NCBI GenBank assembly: GCA_964631965.1
Contig: CAZWAR010000002.1
Span: 7,630-71,629, forward strand
Direction: 5' to 3'
Source of the DNA: CAIQPS01 sp964631965
GTDB lineage: Bacteria > Actinomycetota > Thermoleophilia > RBG-16-64-13
DNA: 64,000 nucleotides
Part shown: in pieces, positions 33,455 to 42,637 of the stretch
Layout of the letters: each line of letters opens with the position of its first letter
How positions within the stretch are numbered: position 1 is the first letter of the stretch
Notes under the pieces: model-generated
The model's database searches: none
Seen by the model: only the letters and a program-made list of their open reading frames with translations
What the model was told of the DNA's origin: nothing
Position numbers and translations under genes: made by a program

Positions 33455-35720
33455 GCTTCGCGCCCGCCTCGCACAGGACCTCAACGAGCGCCAGCAGGAT
33501 GCCGTCTTCCACGAGGCCGGTCCGTTGCTCGTGCTCGCGGGAGCCGGCTCCGGGAAGACCCGGGTGCTCACGTACCGTCTTGCCTACCTGATCGAGAGCG
33601 GCCAGGTTCGTCCACATCAGTGCATCGCCATTACGTTCACGAACAAGGCCGCCGGAGAGATGAAGGAGCGAGTGGTGCGGCTGCTGGGGGGGACCGCCCG
33701 CTGGACCTGGGTCTCGACGTTCCACGCGTCCTGTGCGCGGATGCTGCGCCAAGACGCGCCCCTACTGGGCTACAGGACCAACTTCACCATCTACGACGAG
33801 GACGATTCCACCCGGCTCATCCGTCACTGTCTTGAGGACCTGCGCCTGGATCCCAAGCGCTACCCCCCCAAGGCGCTGCGGAGTGTGATCTCGGACGCGA
33901 AGAACAAGCTCATCGACGTAGACGACTTCGCCCGGGGAGGCGGCGGAGCGGGCGGCACCGCCTGGGATGATGAGGGGGGTGCCTACGAAGACGAGCGTAT
34001 GCACGATGTCACTGCGTCCGTCTATCGCCGTTATCAGTCCCGCCTGCTCGAGGGCAACGCTCTCGATTTCGATGACCTGCTCATGCGCATGGTTGATATC
34101 CTTCAACTCTTCCCCGAGCGCCTGGCGTACTACCGGGACCTGTTCCGCCACGTTCTGGTGGACGAGTACCAGGACACCAACCGGGCCCAGTACCTGCTGG
34201 TGAAGCTGCTCACCGAGAAGCACCGCCAGGTGACGGTGGTCGGCGATGACGATCAGTCGGTGTACTCGTGGAGAGGCGCCGACATCCGCAACATTCTGAG
34301 CTTCGAGGACGACTTCCCCGACACAACGGTCGTCAAGCTGGAGCAGAACTACCGCTCTTACACCACCATCCTCGACGCGGCCAACGCTCTCGTGGCCCAC
34401 AACCGAGGCCGGAAACCGAAGAACCTGTGGACCGATCGGGGCGCCGGCGAGCCGGTGGCGGTGCTCGAGTGCTGTGACGAGCACGAGGAGGCCCGGCTGG
34501 TCTGCGACGAGATCGTCAGGCAACTCAAAACCCGGTCCGCATCCGACTTGGCCGTGTTCTACCGGGTGAACGCCCAATCCCGGGTGATTGAGGACATGCT
34601 CGTGCGCCAGGGCATCGGCTACCGGGTCATCGGCGGCACGAAATTCTATCAACGGGCCGAGATCAAGGACCTCCTCGCCTACTTGAGGGTGACGGTCAAC
34701 GCTTCCGACGACATCTCCCTGCTCAGGGTGATCAACACGCCCCGCCGGGGCCTGGGTGACGTGGCCGTGGGCAGGCTGCAGATGTATGTCGAAGAGAACG
34801 GAGGTTCGCTTCGCGAAGCGCTGGTCAAAGCCGAAGAGGCGGGTCTGGGAGCGGCCGCCGCCACCTCTTGCACCCGCCTGGCCGAGGATCTGGCGTCGTG
34901 GGAAGCGGCCGCAGGCAAGGTGGCCACGACGGTGCGTCGAGTCTTGCAGGAAAGTGGGCTGGCCTCGGCGCTCAAGGCCGAGCGCACTCTCGAGGCCGAG
35001 GGTCGCCTGGAGAACCTGGAGGAGTTCGTGGTGGTGGCCCAGGAGTACGACCGGCAGAACCCCGAGGGGACGCTCACCGACTTCCTCCAGGAGATCAGCC
35101 TGTACGCCGACGTCGACAGCCTTGAGGAAAGCGAACCGCTTGTCACCCTCATGACCCTACACAACGCCAAGGGTTTGGAATTTCCCGTCGTGTTTCTCAC
35201 GGGCATGGAAGAAGGGCTGTTCCCCCATTCCCGCTCGCTCGACGAACAGCGCCTCGAGGAGGAGCGCAGGCTCTGCTACGTGGGGATCACCCGAGCGCGC
35301 GACGCCCTGTTCCTGTCCTTCGCGCGATCACGCACACTCCATGGCAGCGCCGGGTACAAGTTGCCGAGTCGCTTCTTGAGCGAGATCCCGGAAGAGTTCA
35401 AGTCGTATCCGGCGGGGCGGGGGGGGCCGAGTCTCTACACGAGGCGTGGCGCCGCGGGCGACGTCCGGGCGGTGGAGAGGTTCGGCGACCGACGCGTTCC
35501 GCGGGCGGGCGGCGGGGCCGGAGCCGCGAGACCGGAGCGGAAACAGGTGCAGGCCGGCGCCTTCGCGACGGGCGATAAGGTGGTTCACGCCAAGTTCGGG
35601 GAGGGCATGGTCCTTGGTGTCGAACCCGGGGGTATCGTGCGGGTGTTCTTCCCGGACGCCCCCGAGCCGAAGGAGAAGCGCCTGCTTCTCGATTACGCGC
35701 CGCTCAAGCGGCTTCAGTAG
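33435..35720 (+). CDS. pcrA: ATP-dependent DNA helicase PcrA/UvrD
   Basis: Superfamily 1A 3'-5' helicase for repair and replication-fork maintenance. Walker A is AGAGSGKT with Lys41, motif II is VDEYQDTN, motif III includes GDDDQSVYSWRGAD, and motif VI is YVGITRARDAL. The C-terminal ~55 residues (GDKVVHAKFGEGMVLGVEPG) form the Tudor-like domain typical of PcrA, which binds RNA polymerase. ATG 33435 gives 761 residues, preceded by GAGG; the frame is open upstream inside cysE but that part is not helicase. Confidence 0.95.
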   Translation: MAHPRSELRARLAQDLNERQQDAVFHEAGPLLVLAGAGSGKTRVLTYRLAYLIESGQVRPHQCIAITFTNKAAGEMKERVVRLLGGTARWTWVSTFHASCARMLRQDAPLLGYRTNFTIYDEDDSTRLIRHCLEDLRLDPKRYPPKALRSVISDAKNKLIDVDDFARGGGGAGGTAWDDEGGAYEDERMHDVTASVYRRYQSRLLEGNALDFDDLLMRMVDILQLFPERLAYYRDLFRHVLVDEYQDTNRAQYLLVKLLTEKHRQVTVVGDDDQSVYSWRGADIRNILSFEDDFPDTTVVKLEQNYRSYTTILDAANALVAHNRGRKPKNLWTDRGAGEPVAVLECCDEHEEARLVCDEIVRQLKTRSASDLAVFYRVNAQSRVIEDMLVRQGIGYRVIGGTKFYQRAEIKDLLAYLRVTVNASDDISLLRVINTPRRGLGDVAVGRLQMYVEENGGSLREALVKAEEAGLGAAAATSCTRLAEDLASWEAAAGKVATTVRRVLQESGLASALKAERTLEAEGRLENLEEFVVVAQEYDRQNPEGTLTDFLQEISLYADVDSLEESEPLVTLMTLHNAKGLEFPVVFLTGMEEGLFPHSRSLDEQRLEEERRLCYVGITRARDALFLSFARSRTLHGSAGYKLPSRFLSEIPEEFKSYPAGRGGPSLYTRRGAAGDVRAVERFGDRRVPRAGGGAGAARPERKQVQAGAFATGDKVVHAKFGEGMVLGVEPGGIVRVFFPDAPEPKEKRLLLDYAPLKRLQ

Positions 35721-35765
35721 TTACGAGATTCCCTTCGTCGCAGGCAGGGACGTCAACCCGCCTTC

Positions 35766-35785
35766 CATGCAACAAGCATTGCATG
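35766..35785 (+). other. perfect 7-bp inverted repeat between pcrA and mraZ
   Basis: CATGCAA (35766-35772) and TTGCATG (35779-35785) are perfect inverted repeats around a 6-nt spacer. No T run follows, so this is not an obvious terminator; it may be a protein-binding site. It lies about 45 bp after pcrA and about 120 bp before mraZ, where the dcw promoter is expected. Confidence 0.4.
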
Positions 35786-35848
35786 ACTAGATTACGGGCT
35801 ACCGAATGCACAAGCCGGCCCCCACTTGCGCGTGCAAAAAACAACTTG

Positions 35849-35906
35849 GTGTCGATAAGTGGCAAAAAGTGTTGCAGAGTGGCGCTAGGTGGCGTAAAGT
35901 GGGGGC
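35849..35906 (+). promoter_or_regulatory. MraZ-box repeat array
   Basis: GTG recurs at 35849, 35859, 35869, 35879, 35889 and 35899, exactly every 10 bp. Five of the 10-bp units fit a consensus close to AAGTGGCGNN (35857-35906); the sixth, at the 5' end, is degenerate. Known MraZ operators are GTGG/AAAGTG repeats with 10-bp periodicity upstream of mraZ. The array ends 1 nt before the mraZ ATG, so the last unit (AAGTGGGGGC) doubles as ribosome-binding site. Confidence 0.8.
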
Positions 35907-35907
35907 C

Positions 35908-36327
35908 ATGGATGAGTTGCATCTATCCGGCACCTTCGAACACACCCTGGATTCAAAGGGCCGTGTGACTCTTCCTGCTCGGTATCGCGAGTACTTCCAG
36001 GACGGTGTCATCCTCGTTCGCCTCCCCGATGGAGAGCCCTGCGTGCAGGTTTTCCATCCTCAGACGTGGGAGAGATTCGACGTGAAGAACATCGAGCCTC
36101 TTGATACCTTCAACGATCCTGACGCCGCTTGGCGCGCCCGGTCAATCTACATGAACCAGGATCAGGTGGAGCCCGATGCTCAGGGGCGGGTTCTTCTTGG
36201 GAAACACATCGAGAAGGTGGGATTGTCGGGGAAGGTGACTATCATCGGAGCCCGTACGCACCTGGAGATCTGGGACCCCGATACCTTCGCCGAGCGGATG
36301 CGAGAAATGGAGAGCCGCCATGCCTAG
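35908..36327 (+). CDS. mraZ: transcriptional regulator MraZ
   Basis: AbrB-fold DNA-binding protein that autoregulates the dcw operon through 10-bp-spaced repeats. Two SpoVT/AbrB-like halves are visible: LSGTFEHTLDSKGRVTLPARYRE at the N terminus, and DAQGRVLLGKHIEKV near residues 90-105. 139 residues is typical. Start ATG 35908 was chosen over the longer frame from 35806 because it matches the family and directly follows the operator/ribosome-binding site. Its stop overlaps rsmH. Confidence 0.96.
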   Translation: MDELHLSGTFEHTLDSKGRVTLPARYREYFQDGVILVRLPDGEPCVQVFHPQTWERFDVKNIEPLDTFNDPDAAWRARSIYMNQDQVEPDAQGRVLLGKHIEKVGLSGKVTIIGARTHLEIWDPDTFAERMREMESRHA

Positions 36328-37285
36328 CGCTGCGGCTTCGTTCGTGACGGAGATGGCCATGGCCCATGTGCCGGTTCTCACTGAGGAACTCGTGCGGCTG
36401 CTCCACGTGCATGAGGACAGTCGCGTCATAGACTGTACATTCGGCGCCGGTGGACACGCGGAGGCAGTCGGAGACCTGCTCGGCCCGGAGGGCGAGTTGG
36501 TCGGCTGCGACCGCGATCCTGTCGCGGAAGGGTACTACGAAGAGCTTGCGGCGCGTCTGCGCTGTCCCTCCCGGTTCCTGCGAGGTGATTTCGCCGACAG
36601 CCTGGAGAGGCTCCTATACGACACGGAGCGTTTCACCCACATCTACATGGACCTGGGTGTGAGCAGCATGCAGATCGACACACCTGAACGAGGCTTCTCG
36701 TACAGCCACGATGCTCCGCTCGACATGCGGATGGACCCAGCTCTGAAGACGACCGCGGCTGAGATCCTGAACACGTGGTCGGAGACGTCGCTGGCAGAAC
36801 TCTTCAGCCGGTACGGCGAAGAGCGGTACTCGCGGCGCATCGCCCGCGCTGTAGTGGGGCGCCGCACAAAGATCCCGTACTCACGGACCCGCGAGTTGGT
36901 GGAGACCGTCAAAGACGCCATACCGAAGCCGGCGCGCTTCGCGGCCGGCAACCCGGCGCGCCGTGTCTTCCAGGCCCTTCGCATCCAGGTGAACGGTGAA
37001 CTGGAGAGCCTGGCCCGCGCCCTTCCCCTGGCGTTCGAGCTCCTTGAAAGCGGGGGAGTCCTGGCGGTCATCAGCTTCCACTCCCTGGAGGATCGGATGG
37101 TCAAGGACTTCTTCAACGGCAAGGCCAAGCCCTGCATCTGTCCGCCGGACTTTCCTGTATGCGCCTGCGGGGCGAAGGCCAGCGGCTCGGTGATGACCTC
37201 TCGGGCTGTGACGCCTGGAGCCGGGGAGCTCGAGACGAACCCCAGGGCCGCTTCTGCCAAACTACGGGCCTTGAGGAAGCTCTGA
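36320..37285 (+). CDS. rsmH: 16S rRNA (cytosine1402-N4)-methyltransferase
   Basis: SAM-dependent methyltransferase (MraW) that modifies C1402 of 16S rRNA. The motif AHVPVLTEELV starts the conserved domain; CTFGAGGHA is the SAM-binding loop, and MDLGVSSMQID and GFSYSHDAPLDMRMD are family signatures. VISFHSLEDRMVK is near the C terminus, followed by a Cys-containing segment (CICPPDFPVCACG). ATG 36320 has GGAGAG 5 nt upstream. It overlaps mraZ and ftsL (TGATG). Confidence 0.97.
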   Translation: MPSAAASFVTEMAMAHVPVLTEELVRLLHVHEDSRVIDCTFGAGGHAEAVGDLLGPEGELVGCDRDPVAEGYYEELAARLRCPSRFLRGDFADSLERLLYDTERFTHIYMDLGVSSMQIDTPERGFSYSHDAPLDMRMDPALKTTAAEILNTWSETSLAELFSRYGEERYSRRIARAVVGRRTKIPYSRTRELVETVKDAIPKPARFAAGNPARRVFQALRIQVNGELESLARALPLAFELLESGGVLAVISFHSLEDRMVKDFFNGKAKPCICPPDFPVCACGAKASGSVMTSRAVTPGAGELETNPRAASAKLRALRKL

Positions 37286-37806
37286 TGGCGGCGACAGCGA
37301 GGGCTGCCTGGATAGAGGCCTGGGAAGCCGACTCTCTTCCTTCCGAGGCAGAACAGCGCAGTGCGGCTCGAGTGCGTGCGCGTTCTCAAAGCGTCAGATA
37401 CTACGGCCGGGAAGCGACAGCCCGCATCCCTCAGCCGTCGCCTGAGCTTCGCAGGACTCATCCTCTACCCAAGCCTCGTCTTGTTGCGCGGCGTCATACT
37501 CGGTGGCACGTCGTGGCCGCCGTGACGGTTTTCGCAGCCGTGCTGCTGGGCGTCGCCGTCGTCAGCCCGATGCTGGTGAGCTCGAAGGCGACCGAGATGG
37601 AGACCCGGATCGGTAACATGGAGAGCAGCGAGGCTCAGCTGTCCGGCGACATAGCCGGTCTCTCGTCTCAGATCGCGACGCTCTCTGCGCCCGAAAGGGT
37701 CGCGGAGCAGGCGGCCCAACTGGGCTTGGAGCCCGCCGGCCAGGTGCATTACGTACGAGGCGATGAGGCGGGATCGGAGGGCGAGACGACGGTCGCGGGC
37801 CGATGA
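37285..37806 (+). CDS. ftsL: cell division protein FtsL
   Basis: A 173-residue bitopic membrane protein in the ftsL position between rsmH and ftsI. It has a long basic cytoplasmic N terminus (~70 residues), one transmembrane helix (about residues 75-97) and an extracellular heptad-like coiled-coil (EMETRIGNMESSEAQLSGDI) ending with RVAEQAAQLGLEPAG. FtsL sequences are poorly conserved; the call rests on topology, size and position. FtsL bridges the divisome and FtsW/FtsI. The start codon overlaps the rsmH stop. Confidence 0.88.
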   Translation: MAATARAAWIEAWEADSLPSEAEQRSAARVRARSQSVRYYGREATARIPQPSPELRRTHPLPKPRLVARRHTRWHVVAAVTVFAAVLLGVAVVSPMLVSSKATEMETRIGNMESSEAQLSGDIAGLSSQIATLSAPERVAEQAAQLGLEPAGQVHYVRGDEAGSEGETTVAGR

Positions 37807-39494
37807 GCGGAGGCCGGACGCAAAAACGTCTGGCCCTGTTCATGGGGCTCTCCGTCCTTTTCCTTGTCGCCCTGTTCGGACGGACCTTCTATGTACAGGT
37901 GGTCGCCGCTCCACAGTGGCAGGAGAAGGCGGACGACCAGCACGTGCGCTCGATCGAGCTTGATGCGCCTCGGGGCAACATCTACGATCGCAACGGCGAG
38001 ACCCTGGCCATCTCGAGGACCATGGCCAGCATCTACGCCGACCCCTCCCAGATCCAGAATCCGGCCAAAACAGCCAGCAAGCTCGCCGAGGTCCTGAACC
38101 TTTCGGTAGAGGAGATGCTCCCCAAGCTGAGCGATACGGACAGCCGCTTCAGGTACCTGATCCGCAGGGTGGATCCATCGATAGGGTCCCGCGTGAAGGC
38201 TCTCAAGCTCAAAGGGATCGGGGTAGTGTCGGAGCCCAAGCGGATCTATCCGAAGGGCGCCCTGGCACCGCAACTCCTCGGCTTCGTGGGGGGTACGGAC
38301 TACGTGGGGATGGAAGGCATCGAATACCAGTATGACGGCCTGCTGTCAGGGAAGCCGGGAATGATGAAGGTGGTCAACGACCTCTCTGGCAACCGACTGT
38401 CGACGGTGTCCACCACCACCGCCCAGCCGGGCGAGTCGCTCACGCTGACGATCGACTCAGAGATACAGTTCGAGGCCGAAAAAGCCCTGGCCGCAGCGGT
38501 GGACGAATACAAAGCCAAGCGTGCCGGTGCTTTGGTGATGGACCCTCAGACGGGTGAGATTCTCGCCATGGCGTCGACGCCGTTGTTCAGCCCCGATGAA
38601 TACGGCTCCCAGGACCCGGCGACCGGCGGGACCCATAACTGGTTGGTGCAGGACATGTACGAGCCGGGCTCGACCTTCAAGATGATAACCGTCGCCGCCG
38701 CTCTGGAGAGCGGCATAACCACTCCGGACACCGTGTACTCACTGCCGGAGACCATCACCGCCTACGACAAGGTGATCCACGAAGCCGAGGAAGACGTGCC
38801 GGCGACTCGGAACCTCACCGTCACTCAGATTCTGGCCCAGTCTTCCAACATCGGGGCGGTCACCCTAGGAAGAGAGGTAGGCAGGGATCGCCTGGTCGAG
38901 ATGATCCAGAAGTTCGGTTTCACCGAGAAACTCGGCATCGATTTCCCGGGGGAGACGGCAGGACAGCTCCCGGAGAAATGGAACGGCGTGACCATCTACC
39001 AGGTGCCGATGGGGCAGGGTGTCGCCTGCTCCCCGCTGCAACTGGCCGCTGCGTACGCCGCCATCGCCAACAACGGTCTGCTCGTGCAGCCACACTTGGT
39101 CGAAGACTCCGCGGAGCCGTGGAACCGGCAAGTGGTCGGTCCGTTGGTGGCGGCGCAACTCCGGGCCATGCTCCAGGTGACTGTGGAGGAGGGTACAGGC
39201 ACGAGAGCCCGCCTGGAGGGCTACACCGTGGCCGGCAAGACGGGGACCGCACAGAAGCCGAACGAGAAGAAGAAGGGCTACTCCGACGAGGTCGTCTCCT
39301 CGTTCGTGGGTATGGTGCCGGCAGACGCGCCTCGCCTGGTGATCCTCGTAATGATCGACGAGCCGCAGACCGAACGCTTGGGGGCCAAGGTGGCGGCTCC
39401 CGTGTTCGCGCGTATCGCCGATTTCTCCCTCAAGCGTCTGGGCATCCCCCCGAGCATGTCCGCCGGAGGTGACGCCACCATCTCCCCGGAATAG
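37803..39494 (+). CDS. ftsI: penicillin-binding protein 3 / FtsI (septal transpeptidase)
   Basis: Class B PBP for septal cross-linking, partner of FtsW. A transmembrane helix lies at residues ~10-30, the pedestal domain follows with RGNIYDRNGE, then the transpeptidase domain with S290TFK293, S347SN349 and K479TG. 563 residues is typical. No PASTA domain is present. It overlaps ftsL by ATGA and is followed by murE after a 42-bp gap. Confidence 0.96.
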   Translation: MSGGRTQKRLALFMGLSVLFLVALFGRTFYVQVVAAPQWQEKADDQHVRSIELDAPRGNIYDRNGETLAISRTMASIYADPSQIQNPAKTASKLAEVLNLSVEEMLPKLSDTDSRFRYLIRRVDPSIGSRVKALKLKGIGVVSEPKRIYPKGALAPQLLGFVGGTDYVGMEGIEYQYDGLLSGKPGMMKVVNDLSGNRLSTVSTTTAQPGESLTLTIDSEIQFEAEKALAAAVDEYKAKRAGALVMDPQTGEILAMASTPLFSPDEYGSQDPATGGTHNWLVQDMYEPGSTFKMITVAAALESGITTPDTVYSLPETITAYDKVIHEAEEDVPATRNLTVTQILAQSSNIGAVTLGREVGRDRLVEMIQKFGFTEKLGIDFPGETAGQLPEKWNGVTIYQVPMGQGVACSPLQLAAAYAAIANNGLLVQPHLVEDSAEPWNRQVVGPLVAAQLRAMLQVTVEEGTGTRARLEGYTVAGKTGTAQKPNEKKKGYSDEVVSSFVGMVPADAPRLVILVMIDEPQTERLGAKVAAPVFARIADFSLKRLGIPPSMSAGGDATISPE

Positions 39495-39536
39495 GCCGGC
39501 TCCGCGCGGCGCTGGGGGCTACGCCAGGGGAAGGGG

Positions 39537-41093
39537 ATGGTGCCGGTGGTAGAATCGCTAACCGTGAGACTTACCGACCTCTTCGCGGCCGTCGACGGGT
39601 GGCACTTGGAGGGCCCCGACGCCGGCATCAGCGGACTTAGCTATCGAAGCGACCAGGCGGGCCCGGGCACCCTCTTCTTCTGCGTACCCGGCTTCGTGCG
39701 CGATGGTCACGATTTCGCCTCCGATGCGGTGGCTCGAGGTGCTTCAGCGCTCTGCGTTGAGCGGTTCCTGGATCTGCCGGTGCCCCAGGTGGTCGTCCCT
39801 TCGGTTCGGGAGGCGATGGGGCTGGTGGCCGCCACTTTCTACGGCCACCCGAGCTCGCGCCTGGTCACCGTGGGCATAACCGGCACCAACGGCAAGACGA
39901 CCTCGGCCTTTCTCACGGCCCATCTACTCGACCACGCCGGACTCCGATCAGGGCTCATGGGTACGGTGGAGCGGCGCATCGGTGGTCAGACGTTGCCGGC
40001 CGGCCGGACCACCCCCGAGGCCCTGGATGTCCATCGGGATCTCGCTCTGATGGTCGAGAAGGGGGACAGCGCCGCAGTGATGGAGGTGTCCTCGCATGCG
40101 CTCGATCTCGGCCGGGCGCGAGGGATCGACTTCCGGGCCGTGGCCTTCACCAACCTGACCCAGGACCACCTGGACTATCACAAGACGCTCGAAGCCTACT
40201 TCGCGGCCAAGTGCCGCCTCTTCCTCGACCGCGAGTTCGCTTCCAGCGGGGCGGTCGCGACCATCAACGTAGACGATGAGTTCGGGATGCGGCTCGCCCG
40301 CTCCTGCGACCGCGAACGGGTGATCGGTTTCTCGACCAGCGGCGATAGGGGTCCGTGGGGTCCGGCCGATCTTGAGTGGAGTGATTTCACGATCACCCCC
40401 GGGGGCACTCACGGGACGTTGGTCGTCCGGGGGACCGCTCTGGCTCGCGTGACCGGGTCCCTCGCGACAGGGGAGGAACTTCACCGGGAGGTATTCACGC
40501 CGCTGGTGGGCGCTTTCAACGTGGCGAACACTCTGACGGCCCTGGGCTGCGGCCTCGGGCTCGGTCTCGATCTGGATGGGATGCTTTCCGGCCTCGGGGA
40601 TTTTCCCGGAGTTCCGGGACGCATGGAGACCATCGATGAGGGCCAGGACTTCTCGGTTCTGGTCGACTATGCCCATACTCCGGATTCGATCCGCAACGCT
40701 CTCAGGACCGCCAGGGAGCTGACACGGGGAAGACTCTTCGCCGTGGTGGGCTGCGGAGGGGACCGCGACCGCACGAAGCGGCCGCTCATGGGGCGGGAGG
40801 CCGAGGACAACGCCGACGTGGTGGTCATCACGTCGGACAACCCGCGGAGCGAGGATCCGGAGGCCATCATCGCCGAAATTGTGAACGGGCTGCACCATCC
40901 CGAGGCGGCCACGGTTCGGGTGGATCGCCGGGCGGCCATCTTCGACACGATGGCTGTGGCTCGGTCCGGTGACGTCGTGATGATTCTCGGCAAGGGTCAC
41001 GAGTCGGGGCAGGAGTTCTCCTCCCGCACGATACCGTTCGATGACCGACGGGTGGCGCGCGAGGCTCTCCTTGCTGCGAGGTCGCGGACCTGA
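39537..41093 (+). CDS. murE: UDP-MurNAc-tripeptide ligase (meso-DAP adding) MurE
   Basis: Adds the third residue to UDP-MurNAc-L-Ala-D-Glu. The ATP loop is GTNGKTTSAFL and the specificity motif is DNPR in SDNPRSEDPEAI, which indicates meso-diaminopimelate rather than lysine. KxxR-type and GKGHE (ILGKGHESGQE) motifs are present. ATG 39537 is preceded by AGGGGAAGGGG; GTG 39564, where the conserved VRLTDLF begins, is an alternative with TAGAAT 8 nt upstream. It overlaps murF by one base. Confidence 0.96.
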   Translation: MVPVVESLTVRLTDLFAAVDGWHLEGPDAGISGLSYRSDQAGPGTLFFCVPGFVRDGHDFASDAVARGASALCVERFLDLPVPQVVVPSVREAMGLVAATFYGHPSSRLVTVGITGTNGKTTSAFLTAHLLDHAGLRSGLMGTVERRIGGQTLPAGRTTPEALDVHRDLALMVEKGDSAAVMEVSSHALDLGRARGIDFRAVAFTNLTQDHLDYHKTLEAYFAAKCRLFLDREFASSGAVATINVDDEFGMRLARSCDRERVIGFSTSGDRGPWGPADLEWSDFTITPGGTHGTLVVRGTALARVTGSLATGEELHREVFTPLVGAFNVANTLTALGCGLGLGLDLDGMLSGLGDFPGVPGRMETIDEGQDFSVLVDYAHTPDSIRNALRTARELTRGRLFAVVGCGGDRDRTKRPLMGREAEDNADVVVITSDNPRSEDPEAIIAEIVNGLHHPEAATVRVDRRAAIFDTMAVARSGDVVMILGKGHESGQEFSSRTIPFDDRRVAREALLAARSRT

Positions 41094-42637
41094 TGCTCGC
41101 TCTCACGGCCGAAGAAGCCGGCGGCGCGCTGGCAATGGGTCCCTTGAGCACTGCCGTCACGGGAGTCAGCACGGACACACGGTCCCTGAGAGCGGGAGAC
41201 CTGTTCGTCGCCTTGCGGGGAGAGCGCTTCGACGGGCACGATTTCGTGGCGGCTGCGCTCGCAGCCGGCGCATGTGGCGCTGTCGTCGATCGGCGGGCGT
41301 GGGCCGCGCGGGGAGGTACGGCCGCGGCGGGGTCGGAGCCGCGATGGAGTGAGCCCGGACAGAGCGGTCCGGGGTCGGCTGTCTACGAAGTCGACGACAC
41401 CCTGGCCGCGCTGGGGGCCCTGGCGCGGGCGGTGAGGAGAAAGTCAGGTTCTCTCGTGCTGGCCGTCACGGGGAGTGTGGGCAAGACCACGACGAAGGAC
41501 ATCCTTGGAGCGATGGTTTCCCGTGTGCGCCGGACCGTGGTGACGGCCGCCAACCAGAACAACGAGGTAGGGGTGCCCCTCACCCTTCTTCAGATCGAGC
41601 CTGAAACCGAGGCTGTAGTCGTTGAGATGGGGATGCGCGGCCGGGGGCAGATCGCCTCACTGGCAGAGGTGGCCGAGCCTGATGTGGGTATCATCACCAA
41701 CGTGTATCCGGTTCACCTCGAGCTCCTGGGGAGCCTTGAAGCTGTAGCTCAAGCTAAGGCTGAGCTTATTGGAGGACTGCGGGAGGAGGGCGTCGCCGTC
41801 GTTCCGTTGGTGTGCGAGCCGTTGGAAGCGGTGTTGGCCGGGACCGCCGGCCGCGTCGTCCGGTTCGCAGCCCGCGGCGGTCTGGTCTGCGCGAACGAAA
41901 ACGCTGATGTTCTCGTCTCTGCAGAACCTGAGGAGGGGGTGGACGTGCAGATCCTGCGGGTGCGCTGGCCCGGTGGGAAGGCCTGCCTGGAGATTCCTGC
42001 GATCCCTCGACATACGCTGCAGAACGTCGCGGCAGCCGCGGCCGGCTGCCATGCCGCAGGTCTCCCTGTCGGTGAGTGTCTCCCCGGGTTCCTGGACTCA
42101 GGTCCTGGGAAGGGACGGGGGGAAGTCATGCGGCTGCCGGGGCTCTGTCTGATCGACGACACCTACAACGCCAATCCGGTCGCGGTGAGGGCCGCCCTCG
42201 ACAACCTAGTGCGGATGGCGGAGCGCCTGGGAGGGAGGCCGGTCGCGGTGCTGGGCGACATGAGGGAACTCGGTGCTGAGGAGGGGCGCTATCACAGGGA
42301 GATCGGCGAGGCTGCTGCGGCGGCCGGCGTGCAAGTGCTGTGGGGAGTGGGTCCGCTGTCGCAAGCGACGGTGGAGGGTTTCCGGCGGTCTGTATTGAGG
42401 GGCACCGCCGAGACGGAGGAAGGATGGGGAGGGCACGTCGGCTCCGCGAACGAAGGCTCCCTGGTATCGAACTCTCTCCTCCCCGGAGACGTCGTATTGT
42501 TCAAGGCCTCGCGAGTCGTGAGGCTGGAGGACATGGTGGAACGCATCGCCGGGGAGGCGCGTGCCGGGAGGTGGGCGGTACGCGGCGGCGAACGTAGAGG
42601 CGGGGCGGTCGACCAAGACTCGGGAACGCATACATGA
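41093..42637 (+). CDS. murF: UDP-MurNAc-tripeptide--D-Ala-D-Ala ligase MurF
   Basis: Adds D-Ala-D-Ala to complete the pentapeptide. The ATP loop is GSVGKTTTKD and the central motif is NQNNEVGVPLT. The NVYPVHLELLGSLE segment corresponds to the family's Mg/His region, and DDTYNANP is the C-terminal signature. A Gly/Ser-rich insert (about residues 75-95) and a basic tail of ~25 residues make it longer (514) than most. It overlaps mraY by ATGA. Confidence 0.96.
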   Translation: MLALTAEEAGGALAMGPLSTAVTGVSTDTRSLRAGDLFVALRGERFDGHDFVAAALAAGACGAVVDRRAWAARGGTAAAGSEPRWSEPGQSGPGSAVYEVDDTLAALGALARAVRRKSGSLVLAVTGSVGKTTTKDILGAMVSRVRRTVVTAANQNNEVGVPLTLLQIEPETEAVVVEMGMRGRGQIASLAEVAEPDVGIITNVYPVHLELLGSLEAVAQAKAELIGGLREEGVAVVPLVCEPLEAVLAGTAGRVVRFAARGGLVCANENADVLVSAEPEEGVDVQILRVRWPGGKACLEIPAIPRHTLQNVAAAAAGCHAAGLPVGECLPGFLDSGPGKGRGEVMRLPGLCLIDDTYNANPVAVRAALDNLVRMAERLGGRPVAVLGDMRELGAEEGRYHREIGEAAAAAGVQVLWGVGPLSQATVEGFRRSVLRGTAETEEGWGGHVGSANEGSLVSNSLLPGDVVLFKASRVVRLEDMVERIAGEARAGRWAVRGGERRGGAVDQDSGTHT

